Assembly (NCBI GenBank): GCA_963708545.1 | Contig: CAVPUD010000097.1 | Coordinates: 1 to 9,983 of the forward strand | Origin: Extensimonas sp963708545 | Lineage (GTDB): Bacteria; Pseudomonadota; Gammaproteobacteria; Burkholderiales; Burkholderiaceae_C | Length of the DNA: 9,983 nucleotides | Reading direction: 5' to 3' | Shown here: positions 1 through 5,531 of the stretch, in pieces | How positions within the stretch are numbered: position 1 is the first letter of the stretch | Layout: every line of letters starts with the position of its first letter | Notes under the pieces: model-generated | What the model saw: the letters and a program-made list of their open reading frames with translations, nothing else | Told to the model about the DNA's origin: nothing | Database searches by the model: none | Made by a program: the position numbers and the translations under genes

Positions 1-127
1 AATACCGCGCGACTCCGAGTACCTTTACTTTTTCAGCAAAGCTTTCGGCCGGGATGTTGAAATGATTCTGGGCGCAACCGAGCATGGCAACGGCAACAAA
101 AAGCAAGCAAACGACAAAACGTTTCAT
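1..127 (-). CDS. Putative lipoprotein, N-terminal part only (runs off left edge)
   Basis: The reading frame opens with ATG at 127 and stays open for 42 codons to the window edge. The start MKRF is followed by a hydrophobic run (VVCLLFVAVAMLGC) and a Cys at residue 18, which looks like a type II signal peptide with lipobox MLGC; Met at -3 is not ideal but tolerable. After the Cys the sequence is polar (AQNHFNIPAES...). This suggests a small envelope protein exported and lipidated at Cys18. A weak GGGG lies about 10 bases before the ATG as a possible ribosome site. I do not recognise the family. Base composition is lower in GC than the trp region, so it may belong to the same foreign block as the TadE-like gene. 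Confidence 0.5.
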   Translation of the reverse strand, partial: MKRFVVCLLFVAVAMLGCAQNHFNIPAESFAEKVKVLGVARY

Positions 128-320
128 GATTGATACCCCGTGTGTGTAGTTTGAACAAACAGCAGCGCCGGTCCCTGCCTGTTAACAGAGGGTCCGGTCT
201 GTCTCTGGTTTAGACCAGTACATGATCAGGCTAGAACTTATACCAGAAAACAGGGTTGTTTTCTACTCAATTTGAGTGCCTGCCAGGTAGGTGCAAAGGT
301 GCTGCGTTCACTCAATTCTG
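128..320. other. Intergenic stretch, no gene seen
   Basis: This AT-richer region between the minus-strand lipoprotein gene and the plus-strand TadE-like gene contains no convincing reading frame. Small symmetries are visible: CTGGT-TTAG-ACCAG at 205-218, and ACTCAA-T-TTGAGT at 265-277 with a further ACTCAATT at 310-317. These could be operator sites or chance. It presumably holds the promoter of the minus-strand gene, but I could not pick out a credible -35/-10 pair. Confidence 0.4.
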
Positions 321-376
321 TTGACAAAATAAGATATTATTTCGTATCGTCTCGATACTAAACCTGCTTATCGAGA
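321..376 (+). promoter_or_regulatory. Promoter-like site with overlapping palindromes before the TadE-like gene
   Basis: TTGACA (321-326) is a perfect sigma-70 -35 hexamer. TATCGT (345-350) lies 18 bases downstream as a possible -10 (4 of 6 matches). Over and just after this -10 are two inverted repeats sharing the word TATCG/CGATA: GTATCG-TCT-CGATAC (344-358) and TCTCGATA-N11-TATCGAGA (350-376). A repressor bound there would cover the start of transcription. The second arm ends directly before the GTG chosen as the TadE-like start, so a leader, if present, is very short and lacks a clear Shine-Dalgarno. Functional assignment is inference. Confidence 0.4.
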
Positions 377-970
377 GTGGTGGAGGGAAAACGCGGGCGG
401 CGGCTCGTCACCGGTTTCGTCAGGGACAAGCGCGGTGTGGCCGCGGTCGAATTTGTGTTCATCGTGCCGCTGATGCTGGCGCTGACATTCGGCACGATCG
501 AGGTGTCGAGCGCCGTGGCGATCGACCGCAAGGTGACGCTCGTCGCGCGCACGCTGTCCGATCTTGTCTCGCAAGGGAGCCAGGTGAAGCAGGCCGACCT
601 CAAGAATTTCTTCGGGTTGGGCAGCGCCATCATGACGCCCTATCCCGTCACGCCTGCGACACTGACGCAGAAAATTTCCGCGATCAAGATCGACGCATCG
701 AAGAAGGCAACGGTGGTCTGGAGCTACACCGGCAAGGTCAGCAACGGCGCTGCCGCCACCCCCACCATCTCCGCTGACCATCCTCCGGGGACAGTCGTCA
801 CCGCGTCGATTCCGCCCGGACTTCTCGTTCCCAACACGCAGTTGATCTGGGGCGAAGTCATATACACCTATACGCCGGCCTCGGGTTTCTTCATGATCTC
901 GAAGGATCTGACCGATGAATGTTTCACGCGGCCGCGCCAGTCCGATACGGTCGATTATTCGACCAGTTGA
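377..970 (+). CDS. TadE/TadG-like pilus assembly protein
   Basis: This 197-residue protein has the layout of TadE-like pseudopilins: a short basic N-terminus (KRGRR, VRDKRG), then GVAAVEFVFIVPLMLALTFG (residues 20-39) forming one membrane helix that begins with the conserved G-x-x-A-V-E-F and a Pro, then an extracytoplasmic domain. The C-terminus (ECFTRPRQSDTVDY) resembles the YxRPRQS ending I associate with Rhizobiales TadE/TadG proteins. In that family these minor pilins sit in the inner membrane and take part in Flp/Tad pilus assembly. No other tad gene is present here. The start is uncertain: GTG at 377 and GTG at 380 both fit, an in-frame stop lies at 359-361, and no good ribosome site is visible. 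If a join or promoter palindrome cut into the 5' end, a few residues could be missing. Codon use and family suggest an alphaproteobacterial origin, unlike the rest of the window. Confidence 0.72.
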   Translation: MVEGKRGRRLVTGFVRDKRGVAAVEFVFIVPLMLALTFGTIEVSSAVAIDRKVTLVARTLSDLVSQGSQVKQADLKNFFGLGSAIMTPYPVTPATLTQKISAIKIDASKKATVVWSYTGKVSNGAAATPTISADHPPGTVVTASIPPGLLVPNTQLIWGEVIYTYTPASGFFMISKDLTDECFTRPRQSDTVDYSTS

Positions 971-1034
971 TCGCGGACGCCCGGCAGCGAAGGCTGGCCG
1001 GGAAGAAAGCCGGCAGAGAAGAAGTCTGCAAAGA

Positions 1035-1071
1035 AAAAATCTTCAGGGAAAAATCTTCAGGGAAAAATCTT
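1035..1071. repeat. 14-bp tandem repeat, about 2.6 copies
   Basis: The unit AAAAATCTTCAGGG occurs at 1035-1048 and 1049-1062 without mismatch and continues for nine bases at 1063-1071. It lies between the TadE-like stop codon and the terminator hairpin, in untranslated DNA. Replication slippage is the simplest origin. Confidence 0.75.
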
Positions 1072-1078
1072 TAACGAA

Positions 1079-1111
1079 AAAGGCCGTGCGAACCGCACGG
1101 CCTTTCGTATT
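1079..1111 (+). terminator. Rho-independent terminator after the TadE-like gene
   Basis: A perfect 12-bp stem AAAGGCCGTGCG (1079-1090) / CGCACGGCCTTT (1094-1105) with a three-base loop AAC is followed by CGTATTT. The A-rich 5' flank and T-containing 3' flank make it usable from either side. On the plus strand it closes the TadE-like unit 109 bases past its stop. It lies about 37 bases before trpE coding sequence begins, so as arranged here it would block read-through into the trp genes. Confidence 0.75.
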
Positions 1112-1147
1112 TGGTTGGGCGGTCGGACATTCCGCAGCCGGAGCTTG

Positions 1148-1609
1148 CTCGACCTTGCGCGCAACGACATAGGCCGCATCGCAAAAATAGGCAGCGTCAA
1201 GGTAACCGAAGCCTTTGCCGTCGAGCGCTACAGCCACGTCATGCACATCGTGAGCAACGTCGAGGGCATGCTGCAAGACGGCATGACCAACATGGACGTG
1301 CTGCGCGCCACCTTCCCCGCGGGCACGCTCACGGGCGCGCCCAAGGTGCACGCGATGGAGCTGATCGACCAGCTCGAACCCGTCAAGCGCGGCATCTACG
1401 GCGGCGCCTGCGGGTATCTCAGCTACGCGGGCGACATGGACGTGGCCATCGCCATCCGCACCGGCATCGTCAAGGACGGCACGCTCTACGTGCAGGCGGC
1501 AGCCGGCGTGGTGGCCGACAGCGTGCCCGAGCTCGAATGGCGCGAAACCGAACACAAGGCGCGCGCGCTGCTGCGCGCCGCCGAACTCGTCGAGGAGGGG
1601 CTGGCATGA
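1148..1609 (+). pseudogene. trpE: Anthranilate synthase component I, C-terminal fragment (5'-truncated trpE)
   Basis: TrpE converts chorismate to anthranilate with TrpG supplying ammonia. About 153 codons of its C-terminal chorismate-binding domain are present: LDLARNDIGRIA at the left, then SVKVTEAFAVERYSHVMHIVSNVEG, FPAGTLTGAPKVHAMELI (the GAPK signature), RGIYGGACGYLSY, and IAIRTGIVKDG near the C-terminus. Family proteins are about 490-520 residues, so roughly the first two thirds are missing. Homology starts abruptly at about 1148; the preceding codons (from a TTG at 1115) do not resemble TrpE and there is no start with a ribosome site. The stop TGA overlaps the ATG of the next gene (ATGA at 1606-1609), the normal coupling of trpE to its partner, so the 3' end is in native context. 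The fragment could not make a working enzyme. The cause may be a chimeric join rather than a natural deletion. Confidence 0.85.
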
Positions 1610-2592
1610 GCAAGGCGATCGAACAGGTGCTGCACTGCACCACCATGAGCGAAGTGCGCCGCGCTGTCGATGCGCTCGACGACCAGCTCGTGCCTCTGCT
1701 CGTGCAGCGCCTGGGCTACATGCTGCAGGCCGCACGCATCAAACAGGCGCCCGAGCAGGTGCGCGACGAGGCGCGCGTCGCCGCCATCGTCGAGCGTGTG
1801 CGCGCACGCGCCCAGGCCGAAGGCGGCCCGCCCGAGGTGCTCGAAGCCATCTACCGCGCGCTCATGGAAACCTGCATCGCCTTCGAGCAGCGCGAGTTCG
1901 AGCGCCTGCACAGCCAGCCGGCCAGCCGGCGGGCGCAGTCCGAAAACGGGCCGTCCGCAAATGCAGCGCCGGCCCGCGCGCCCGCCGCCGCGGCGCGCGC
2001 CGTCAAGCTGCTCATGATCGACAACTACGACAGCTTCACCTACAACCTCGTGCAGTATTTCGGCGAGCTCGGCGCGCAGGTGCAGGTGCTGCGCAATGAC
2101 GAAGTCACGCTGGACGAGCTCGACGCGCTGTTCCGCTCGGGCTGCTTCGAGCGCCTGTGCATCAGCCCTGGCCCGTGCTCGCCCGCCGAGGCGGGCGTGT
2201 CGGTGCCCGCGATCCGGCACTTTGCCGGCAAGCTGCCGATCCTGGGCGTGTGCCTGGGCCACCAGGCCATAGGCGCGGCCTTCGGCGCGCGCATCGTGCG
2301 CGCGCGCACGCTCATGCACGGCAAGACCAGCCCCATCAGCACCACGCAGCAAGGCGTGTTCGCGGGCCTGCCGCGGCAGTTCACCGTGAACCGCTACCAC
2401 TCGCTCGTGATCGAGCGCGCCACGTGCCCGCCCGCGCTGCAAATCACCGCCACCAGCGACGACGACGGCGAAATCCAGGGCGTGCGCCACACCGGCTTTG
2501 CCGACGCCGTGCGCATCGAAGGCGTGCAATTCCACCCCGAAAGCATCCTGACCGAGCACGGGCATGCGATGCTGGCGAACTTTTTGCGGTAA
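1606..2592 (+). CDS. trpG: Chorismate mutase (AroQ type)-TrpG fusion: anthranilate synthase glutamine amidotransferase
   Basis: This single 328-residue reading frame joins two enzymes. Residues about 10-100 (CTTMSEVRRAVDALDDQLVPLLVQR...RIKQ...VRDEAR...CIAFEQREF) match the all-helical AroQ chorismate mutase fold, which turns chorismate to prephenate for Phe/Tyr. Residues 103-132 are an Ala/Pro-rich linker. Residues 133-328 are TrpG: KLLMIDNYDSFTYNLVQY, ISPGPCSP (oxyanion region), LGVCLGHQAIG with nucleophile Cys216, and GVQFHPESI with His310 and Glu312 completing the triad. TrpG releases ammonia from glutamine for TrpE. The usual TrpG first Met is Val133 here, encoded by GTC (2002-2004), which cannot start translation; the next ATG (residue 137) lies inside the first strand. 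No stop separates the domains, so I call a real fusion. The start ATG at 1606 has a strong GAGGAGG about seven bases upstream and overlaps the trpE stop. In related genomes, as I recall, the mutase and trpG are separate neighbours. Confidence 0.87.
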   Translation: MSKAIEQVLHCTTMSEVRRAVDALDDQLVPLLVQRLGYMLQAARIKQAPEQVRDEARVAAIVERVRARAQAEGGPPEVLEAIYRALMETCIAFEQREFERLHSQPASRRAQSENGPSANAAPARAPAAAARAVKLLMIDNYDSFTYNLVQYFGELGAQVQVLRNDEVTLDELDALFRSGCFERLCISPGPCSPAEAGVSVPAIRHFAGKLPILGVCLGHQAIGAAFGARIVRARTLMHGKTSPISTTQQGVFAGLPRQFTVNRYHSLVIERATCPPALQITATSDDDGEIQGVRHTGFADAVRIEGVQFHPESILTEHGHAMLANFLR

Positions 2593-2599
2593 TGTTGAA

Positions 2600-3358
2600 A
2601 TGTTTCAGTTGTCAAGCAAATCGTTATTAAAAAACATCCCGATTTATTTTCCGGCTGATGAGGTGATTGTTTTGGATGGCCTGAGACATGCTATAGAAAT
2701 AGCTTGCTATGCGCATAATAGACTTTCTGGGAATTTATTAAGAATATCTTCTGAGTGTAAACTTAAAGAGGGAGACGTTGAATGTGTATTTCTCGATGCT
2801 TGGGCGATAGTGGATGCCATAGACCGATTCCGAAGTTTGCTGCAATTGATCTACAGTCCAAAGTTTTCGTGGTCTCTCGGGTCGTCGATTATTAATATAA
2901 ATAAAGAATTTTTTAATATTCGCAGTCTTCGAAATGTTGCGGATCATTTGGCGCAGAGGGTGCCGTATGTTGTTTCCAAAAAAGGAAGTGCACTTGGTAT
3001 ATTGAAGTGGCTTGCTGTCAGGAATTTTTCGGTCAATACTCCTTTGTCAGAGTTCGTGGTGTCCACTTATTCAATCGTTCCCGGAACAGCATATCACCCG
3101 GAATTTCAATTCTTGTTGGTTGACGGTGGTGAGCCTATCGATCTTCCAGTGGGGATGATAATGCTTTATGCGGGTGAGTATAGTTGTGATCTGAATGCTT
3201 CAATAAAAAAGATCATTGCAGCTTCTGAGGGGCTGGAGTCCGAATTGTATAAACATATAGAACAATCTGGAAAACGGGAGCATAGAGTTATCGGTTCAGA
3301 TGTTTTTATGAAGGCGGATCTGAATTGTCAAGTTCGGTCGATTTTCACAAGTGCCTGA
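2600..3358 (+). CDS. AT-rich gene of unknown function, RNxxxH motif (HEPN-like candidate)
   Basis: This predicted soluble protein of 252 residues has no family I can name. Its composition is strikingly unlike the flanks: AT-rich, with many AAT, ATA, TTT, AAA and TTA codons, inside a GC-rich operon, so it was acquired from elsewhere. Residues 60-85 (VECVFLDAWAIVDAIDRFRSLLQLI) and 105-135 look helical. The second block contains RNVADH (Arg111, Asn112, His116), which fits the R-N-x3-H form of the Rx4-6H motif of HEPN ribonucleases. The rest (FLLVDGGEPIDLPVGMIMLY) looks beta-rich. No signal peptide or membrane helix is seen. ATG 2600 starts eight bases after the trpG stop with no Shine-Dalgarno, so translation probably depends on coupling. 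The stop TGA (3356-3358) overlaps the GTG start of the exporter gene. The HEPN idea is inference from a short motif only. Confidence 0.6.
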   Translation: MFQLSSKSLLKNIPIYFPADEVIVLDGLRHAIEIACYAHNRLSGNLLRISSECKLKEGDVECVFLDAWAIVDAIDRFRSLLQLIYSPKFSWSLGSSIININKEFFNIRSLRNVADHLAQRVPYVVSKKGSALGILKWLAVRNFSVNTPLSEFVVSTYSIVPGTAYHPEFQFLLVDGGEPIDLPVGMIMLYAGEYSCDLNASIKKIIAASEGLESELYKHIEQSGKREHRVIGSDVFMKADLNCQVRSIFTSA

Positions 3359-4079
3359 CGCCCACCACCTCCTGCTCTTTCTCGCCGCCGGCCTGGTGCT
3401 CAACCTCACGCCGGGGCCGGATGTGATGTTCATCGTCGCGAATGCGGTGCGCGCCGGGGTGCGCGCGGGCGTGGCGGCAGCGCTGGGCATTGCGGCGGGC
3501 TGCCTGGTGCACGTGGCGGCGGCGGCGCTCGGTGTGTCGGCGCTGCTTGCGGCCAGTGCGACGGCGTTTGCGCTGCTCAAATGGGTGGGCGCGGTCTATC
3601 TGGTGTGGGTGGGCGTGCAGATGCTGCGCGCGGCCTGGCGCGCGGGTGGGGCGCAGGATACTTCTGAAGCTATAGCTGCTAGCGCAGGTGGGACGGGCGC
3701 TAGAGGCACTTTTTATGCTAAAAATATGGCCGCCGCAAGCGCCGTGCCCACTCCACCTGTCGCGCTCGCCGCCGTGCTGCGCCGCGGCTTTCTGACCAAC
3801 GTGCTCAACCCCAAGGTGGCGCTGTTCTTTCTGGCCTTCGTGCCGCAATTCATCGCGCCGGGCACGGCGCACGCGGGTGCGGTGTTCTTGCTGCTGGGCT
3901 TGCTGTTCACCGTCAATGGCTTGCTCGTGTGCCTGGGCTGGGCCTGGGTGGCGGCCTGGGCGGCGCGGCGTGCGGGCGCCTTGCAGCGCGCGCTGCGCTG
4001 GCTCGACGGCGTGGCCGGCGGTTTGTTCATCCTGTTTGGCGTCAAGCTCGCGTTCACGCAGGCGCCGGGGGCGCGCTGA
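3351..4079 (+). CDS. LysE/RhtB-family amino-acid exporter
   Basis: This 242-residue membrane protein has the LysE/RhtB opening: HHLLLFLAAGLVLNLTPGPDVMFIVANAVRAGVRAGV (the NLTPGPD signature at 18-24), then helices at about 42-64, 66-95, 150-170, 175-203 and 217-236, plus FLTNVLNPKVALFFLAFVPQF (147-167), another family hallmark. Such transporters export amino acids or related metabolites across the inner membrane; inside a trp operon an aromatic substrate or intermediate is a reasonable guess only. The family is usually about 205-215 residues. The excess is a polar, Ser/Ala/Gly-rich stretch at about 101-137, exactly where a dispersed repeat (3668-3717) is read through in frame in the cytoplasmic loop. 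Start is GTG at 3351, overlapping the stop of the AT-rich gene; no clear ribosome site is present, perhaps because the foreign gene replaced the original leader. trpD follows after 34 bases. Confidence 0.82.
   Translation: MPDAHHLLLFLAAGLVLNLTPGPDVMFIVANAVRAGVRAGVAAALGIAAGCLVHVAAAALGVSALLAASATAFALLKWVGAVYLVWVGVQMLRAAWRAGGAQDTSEAIAASAGGTGARGTFYAKNMAAASAVPTPPVALAAVLRRGFLTNVLNPKVALFFLAFVPQFIAPGTAHAGAVFLLLGLLFTVNGLLVCLGWAWVAAWAARRAGALQRALRWLDGVAGGLFILFGVKLAFTQAPGAR
3668..3717. repeat. Comamonadaceae-type dispersed hairpin repeat inside the exporter gene
   Basis: The segment has AGCTATAGCT (3668-3677, palindrome) running into CTAGCGC (3679-3685), an 11-base loop, GCGCTAG (3697-3703), then AGGCACTTTTTATGCT. 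I recognise the ATAGCTGCTAGCGC...GCGCTAGAGGC pattern as a short palindromic repeat common between genes in Acidovorax-like genomes (from memory). Here it is inside coding sequence and keeps the frame, adding residues around 107-125 (IAASAGGTGARGTFYAK). Its T/A-rich tail contrasts with the surrounding GC-rich codons. Confidence 0.6.
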
Positions 4080-4113
4080 GCTTTTTCCTTCCTGAGATTC
4101 GGAGACATTGCAC

Positions 4114-5142
4114 ATGCCCATCACCGCGCAAGAGGCGCTGGCGCGCACCATAGAGCACCGCGAGATTTTTCATGACGAGATGCTGCACCTGATGCGCCTG
4201 ATCATGAACGGCGAGATTTCGCCACTCATGGTGGCGGCCATCATCACGGGCCTGCGCGTGAAAAAGGAGACGATTGGCGAGATCACCGCCGCCGCGCAGG
4301 TGATGCGCGAGCTCTCGACCAAGGTGCAGGTGGCCGACGCGACGCACCTCGTCGATGTGGTGGGCACGGGCGGCGACGGCGCGCACACCTTCAACATCAG
4401 CACCTGCAGCATGTTCGTGGCCGCCGCCGCAGGCGCCAAGGTGGCCAAGCACGGCGGGCGCAGCGTGTCGAGCAAATCGGGCAGCGCCGACGTGATGGAG
4501 GCGCTGGGCGTGAACATCCACCTCGCGCCTGCGCAGATCGCGCGCTGCGTGGCCGAGACGGGCGTGGGCTTCATGTTCGCGCCCAACCACCACCCGGCAA
4601 TGAAAAACGTCGCGCCCATCCGCAAGGAAATGGGCGTCAAGACCATTTTCAACATCCTCGGGCCGCTCACCAACCCCGCGGGCGCGCCCAACATCCTCAT
4701 GGGCGTGTTCCACCCCGACCTCGTGGGCATCCAGGTGCGCGTGCTGCAGCGCCTGGGCGCCGAGCACGCGCTGGTGGTGCATGGCCGCGACGGCATGGAC
4801 GAAATCAGCCTGGGCGCGGCCACCATGGTGGGCGAGCTCGAGGGCGGCCAGATTCGCGAATACGAGGTGCACCCCGAGGACTTCGGCCTAGCGATGCAGA
4901 GCAACCGCAGCCTCAGGGTGAACACGCCCGAAGAATCGCTCGCCATGCTGCGCGGCGTGCTCGAAGGCCAGCCTGGCGCCGCGCGCGACATCGTGCTGCT
5001 CAACGCCGGCGCTACGCTCTACGCCGCCGGCGTGGCGCCCGACATCGCCGCCGGCATCGCACGCGCGCGCAATGCCATCGATTCCGGCGCCGCGCAGGCC
5101 AAGCTCGCACAGGTGGTGGCGTTCAGCCGGGCGGCGGGGTGA
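4114..5142 (+). CDS. trpD: Anthranilate phosphoribosyltransferase
   Basis: TrpD transfers phosphoribose from PRPP to anthranilate, the second committed step of tryptophan synthesis, in the cytoplasm. The 342-residue product is full length for the family (about 340-345). Visible motifs in order: an N-terminal helical domain (LMRLIMNGEISPLMVAAIITGLRVK), DVVGTGGDGAHTFNIST (PRPP-binding GTGGDG near residue 84), KHGGRSVSSKSGSADVMEALG (anthranilate/PRPP site), FMFAPNHHPAM, NILGPLTNPA, VVHGRDGMDEIS, and a C-terminal LLNAGATLYAAG. ATG 4114 is chosen because GGAG (4101-4104) sits nine bases upstream; an in-frame TTG at 4108 is less likely. It follows the exporter gene by 34 bases and is part of the trp operon. 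Nothing in it looks damaged. Confidence 0.95.
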   Translation: MPITAQEALARTIEHREIFHDEMLHLMRLIMNGEISPLMVAAIITGLRVKKETIGEITAAAQVMRELSTKVQVADATHLVDVVGTGGDGAHTFNISTCSMFVAAAAGAKVAKHGGRSVSSKSGSADVMEALGVNIHLAPAQIARCVAETGVGFMFAPNHHPAMKNVAPIRKEMGVKTIFNILGPLTNPAGAPNILMGVFHPDLVGIQVRVLQRLGAEHALVVHGRDGMDEISLGAATMVGELEGGQIREYEVHPEDFGLAMQSNRSLRVNTPEESLAMLRGVLEGQPGAARDIVLLNAGATLYAAGVAPDIAAGIARARNAIDSGAAQAKLAQVVAFSRAAG

Positions 5143-5209
5143 AAATGCCGCTGGACCGTCCCGCATGTGCAAGGATGTCATCGTGTCACGATTCCCAACC
5201 ACGCCCGCA

Positions 5210-5383
5210 ATGAGAGATGACGGCGTCGCGCCTGCCCAGACGCGCCAGCCTGCGGCCGAGCCTTGGCGAGAATTTCTGGACTTGCTCGCCACGACCGAGG
5301 TGCCCGCAGACTTCTTGACCGAGGCCGATCGCCAGCAAGCGCCGCAGTTGCGCGCCCCCATGGCCGGCGAGGATTCGCGCTGA
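5210..5383 (+). pseudogene. Remnant resembling the C-terminus of a VapB/AbrB-type antitoxin
   Basis: From ATG 5210 the frame gives 57 residues; upstream in-frame starts at 5183 (GTG) and 5165 (ATG) are also possible. The part AEPWREFLDLLATTEVPADFLTEADRQQAPQLRAP follows the pattern of VapB-type antitoxin tails (W-xxFF...VPADFL...DR-Q-PQ-RDPF), the segment that wraps around a PIN-domain toxin. The N-terminal AbrB/MazE-like DNA-binding half is absent; the residues before (MRDDGVAPAQTRQ) do not resemble it. No PIN toxin follows. No clear ribosome site is present. I read this as the decayed remains of a toxin-antitoxin cassette between trpD and trpC, recognised by pattern only. It could instead be a short unrelated gene. 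Confidence 0.4.
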
Positions 5384-5531
5384 GCCCCTCTGGCACGACG
5401 AAGGTCTGTGGATCGCCCTGGGCGTGACGCTGGTTTCCATCGTGGCGGCGCTGGTGATGCGCCATGTTTTCATCAAAATCCTCAAAGAACCCGCACCAGA
5501 TAAGCGCAAGGAGCTATCAGATAATGAGTAA
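5382..5531 (+). other. Orphan C-terminal tail with one membrane helix (no start of its own)
   Basis: In the frame of 5382 the sequence reads EPLWHDEGLWIALGVTLVS and on through a hydrophobic helix, ending in the basic, charged tail KEPAPDKRKELSDNE with stop TAA at 5529-5531. The frame is open only from 5319 and has no ATG; the earliest usable start is GTG 5424, inside the helix. It overlaps the stop of the antitoxin-like frame by two bases, and a single-base shift there would join both into one protein. It overlaps the trpC start by eight bases, the kind of coupling seen for a real upstream operon gene. It is probably the 3' end of a broken gene, or a frameshift or sequencing error splits one gene. 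I do not recognise the family. Confidence 0.4.

Noticed and set aside
1035..1071. Possible CRISPR array
   Set aside because: Units are 14 bp, directly adjacent, without spacers, and fewer than three copies.
1079..1111. The hairpin before trpE as a tryptophan attenuator
   Set aside because: There is no leader peptide with Trp codons, no alternative pairing partner, and trpE here lacks its real 5' end; it is a simple terminator of the left-hand unit.
1043..1735. A 230-codon minus-strand frame crossing the trpE junction
   Set aside because: It is antisense to trpE and the mutase gene, runs through the terminator and shows no family motif; high GC keeps such antisense frames open.
2592..2630. 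Short frame starting at the ATG overlapping the trpG stop (TAATG)
   Set aside because: It ends after 12 codons in a different frame from the AT-rich gene; at most it could help ribosomes re-initiate at 2600.
2585..3365. Insertion-sequence ends or target duplications around the AT-rich gene
   Set aside because: I compared both borders and saw no convincing inverted ends or direct repeats, and the protein has no transposase features.
4054..5003. Long minus-strand frames opposite trpD
   Set aside because: His/Arg-rich antisense shadows of a full-length, motif-complete trpD.
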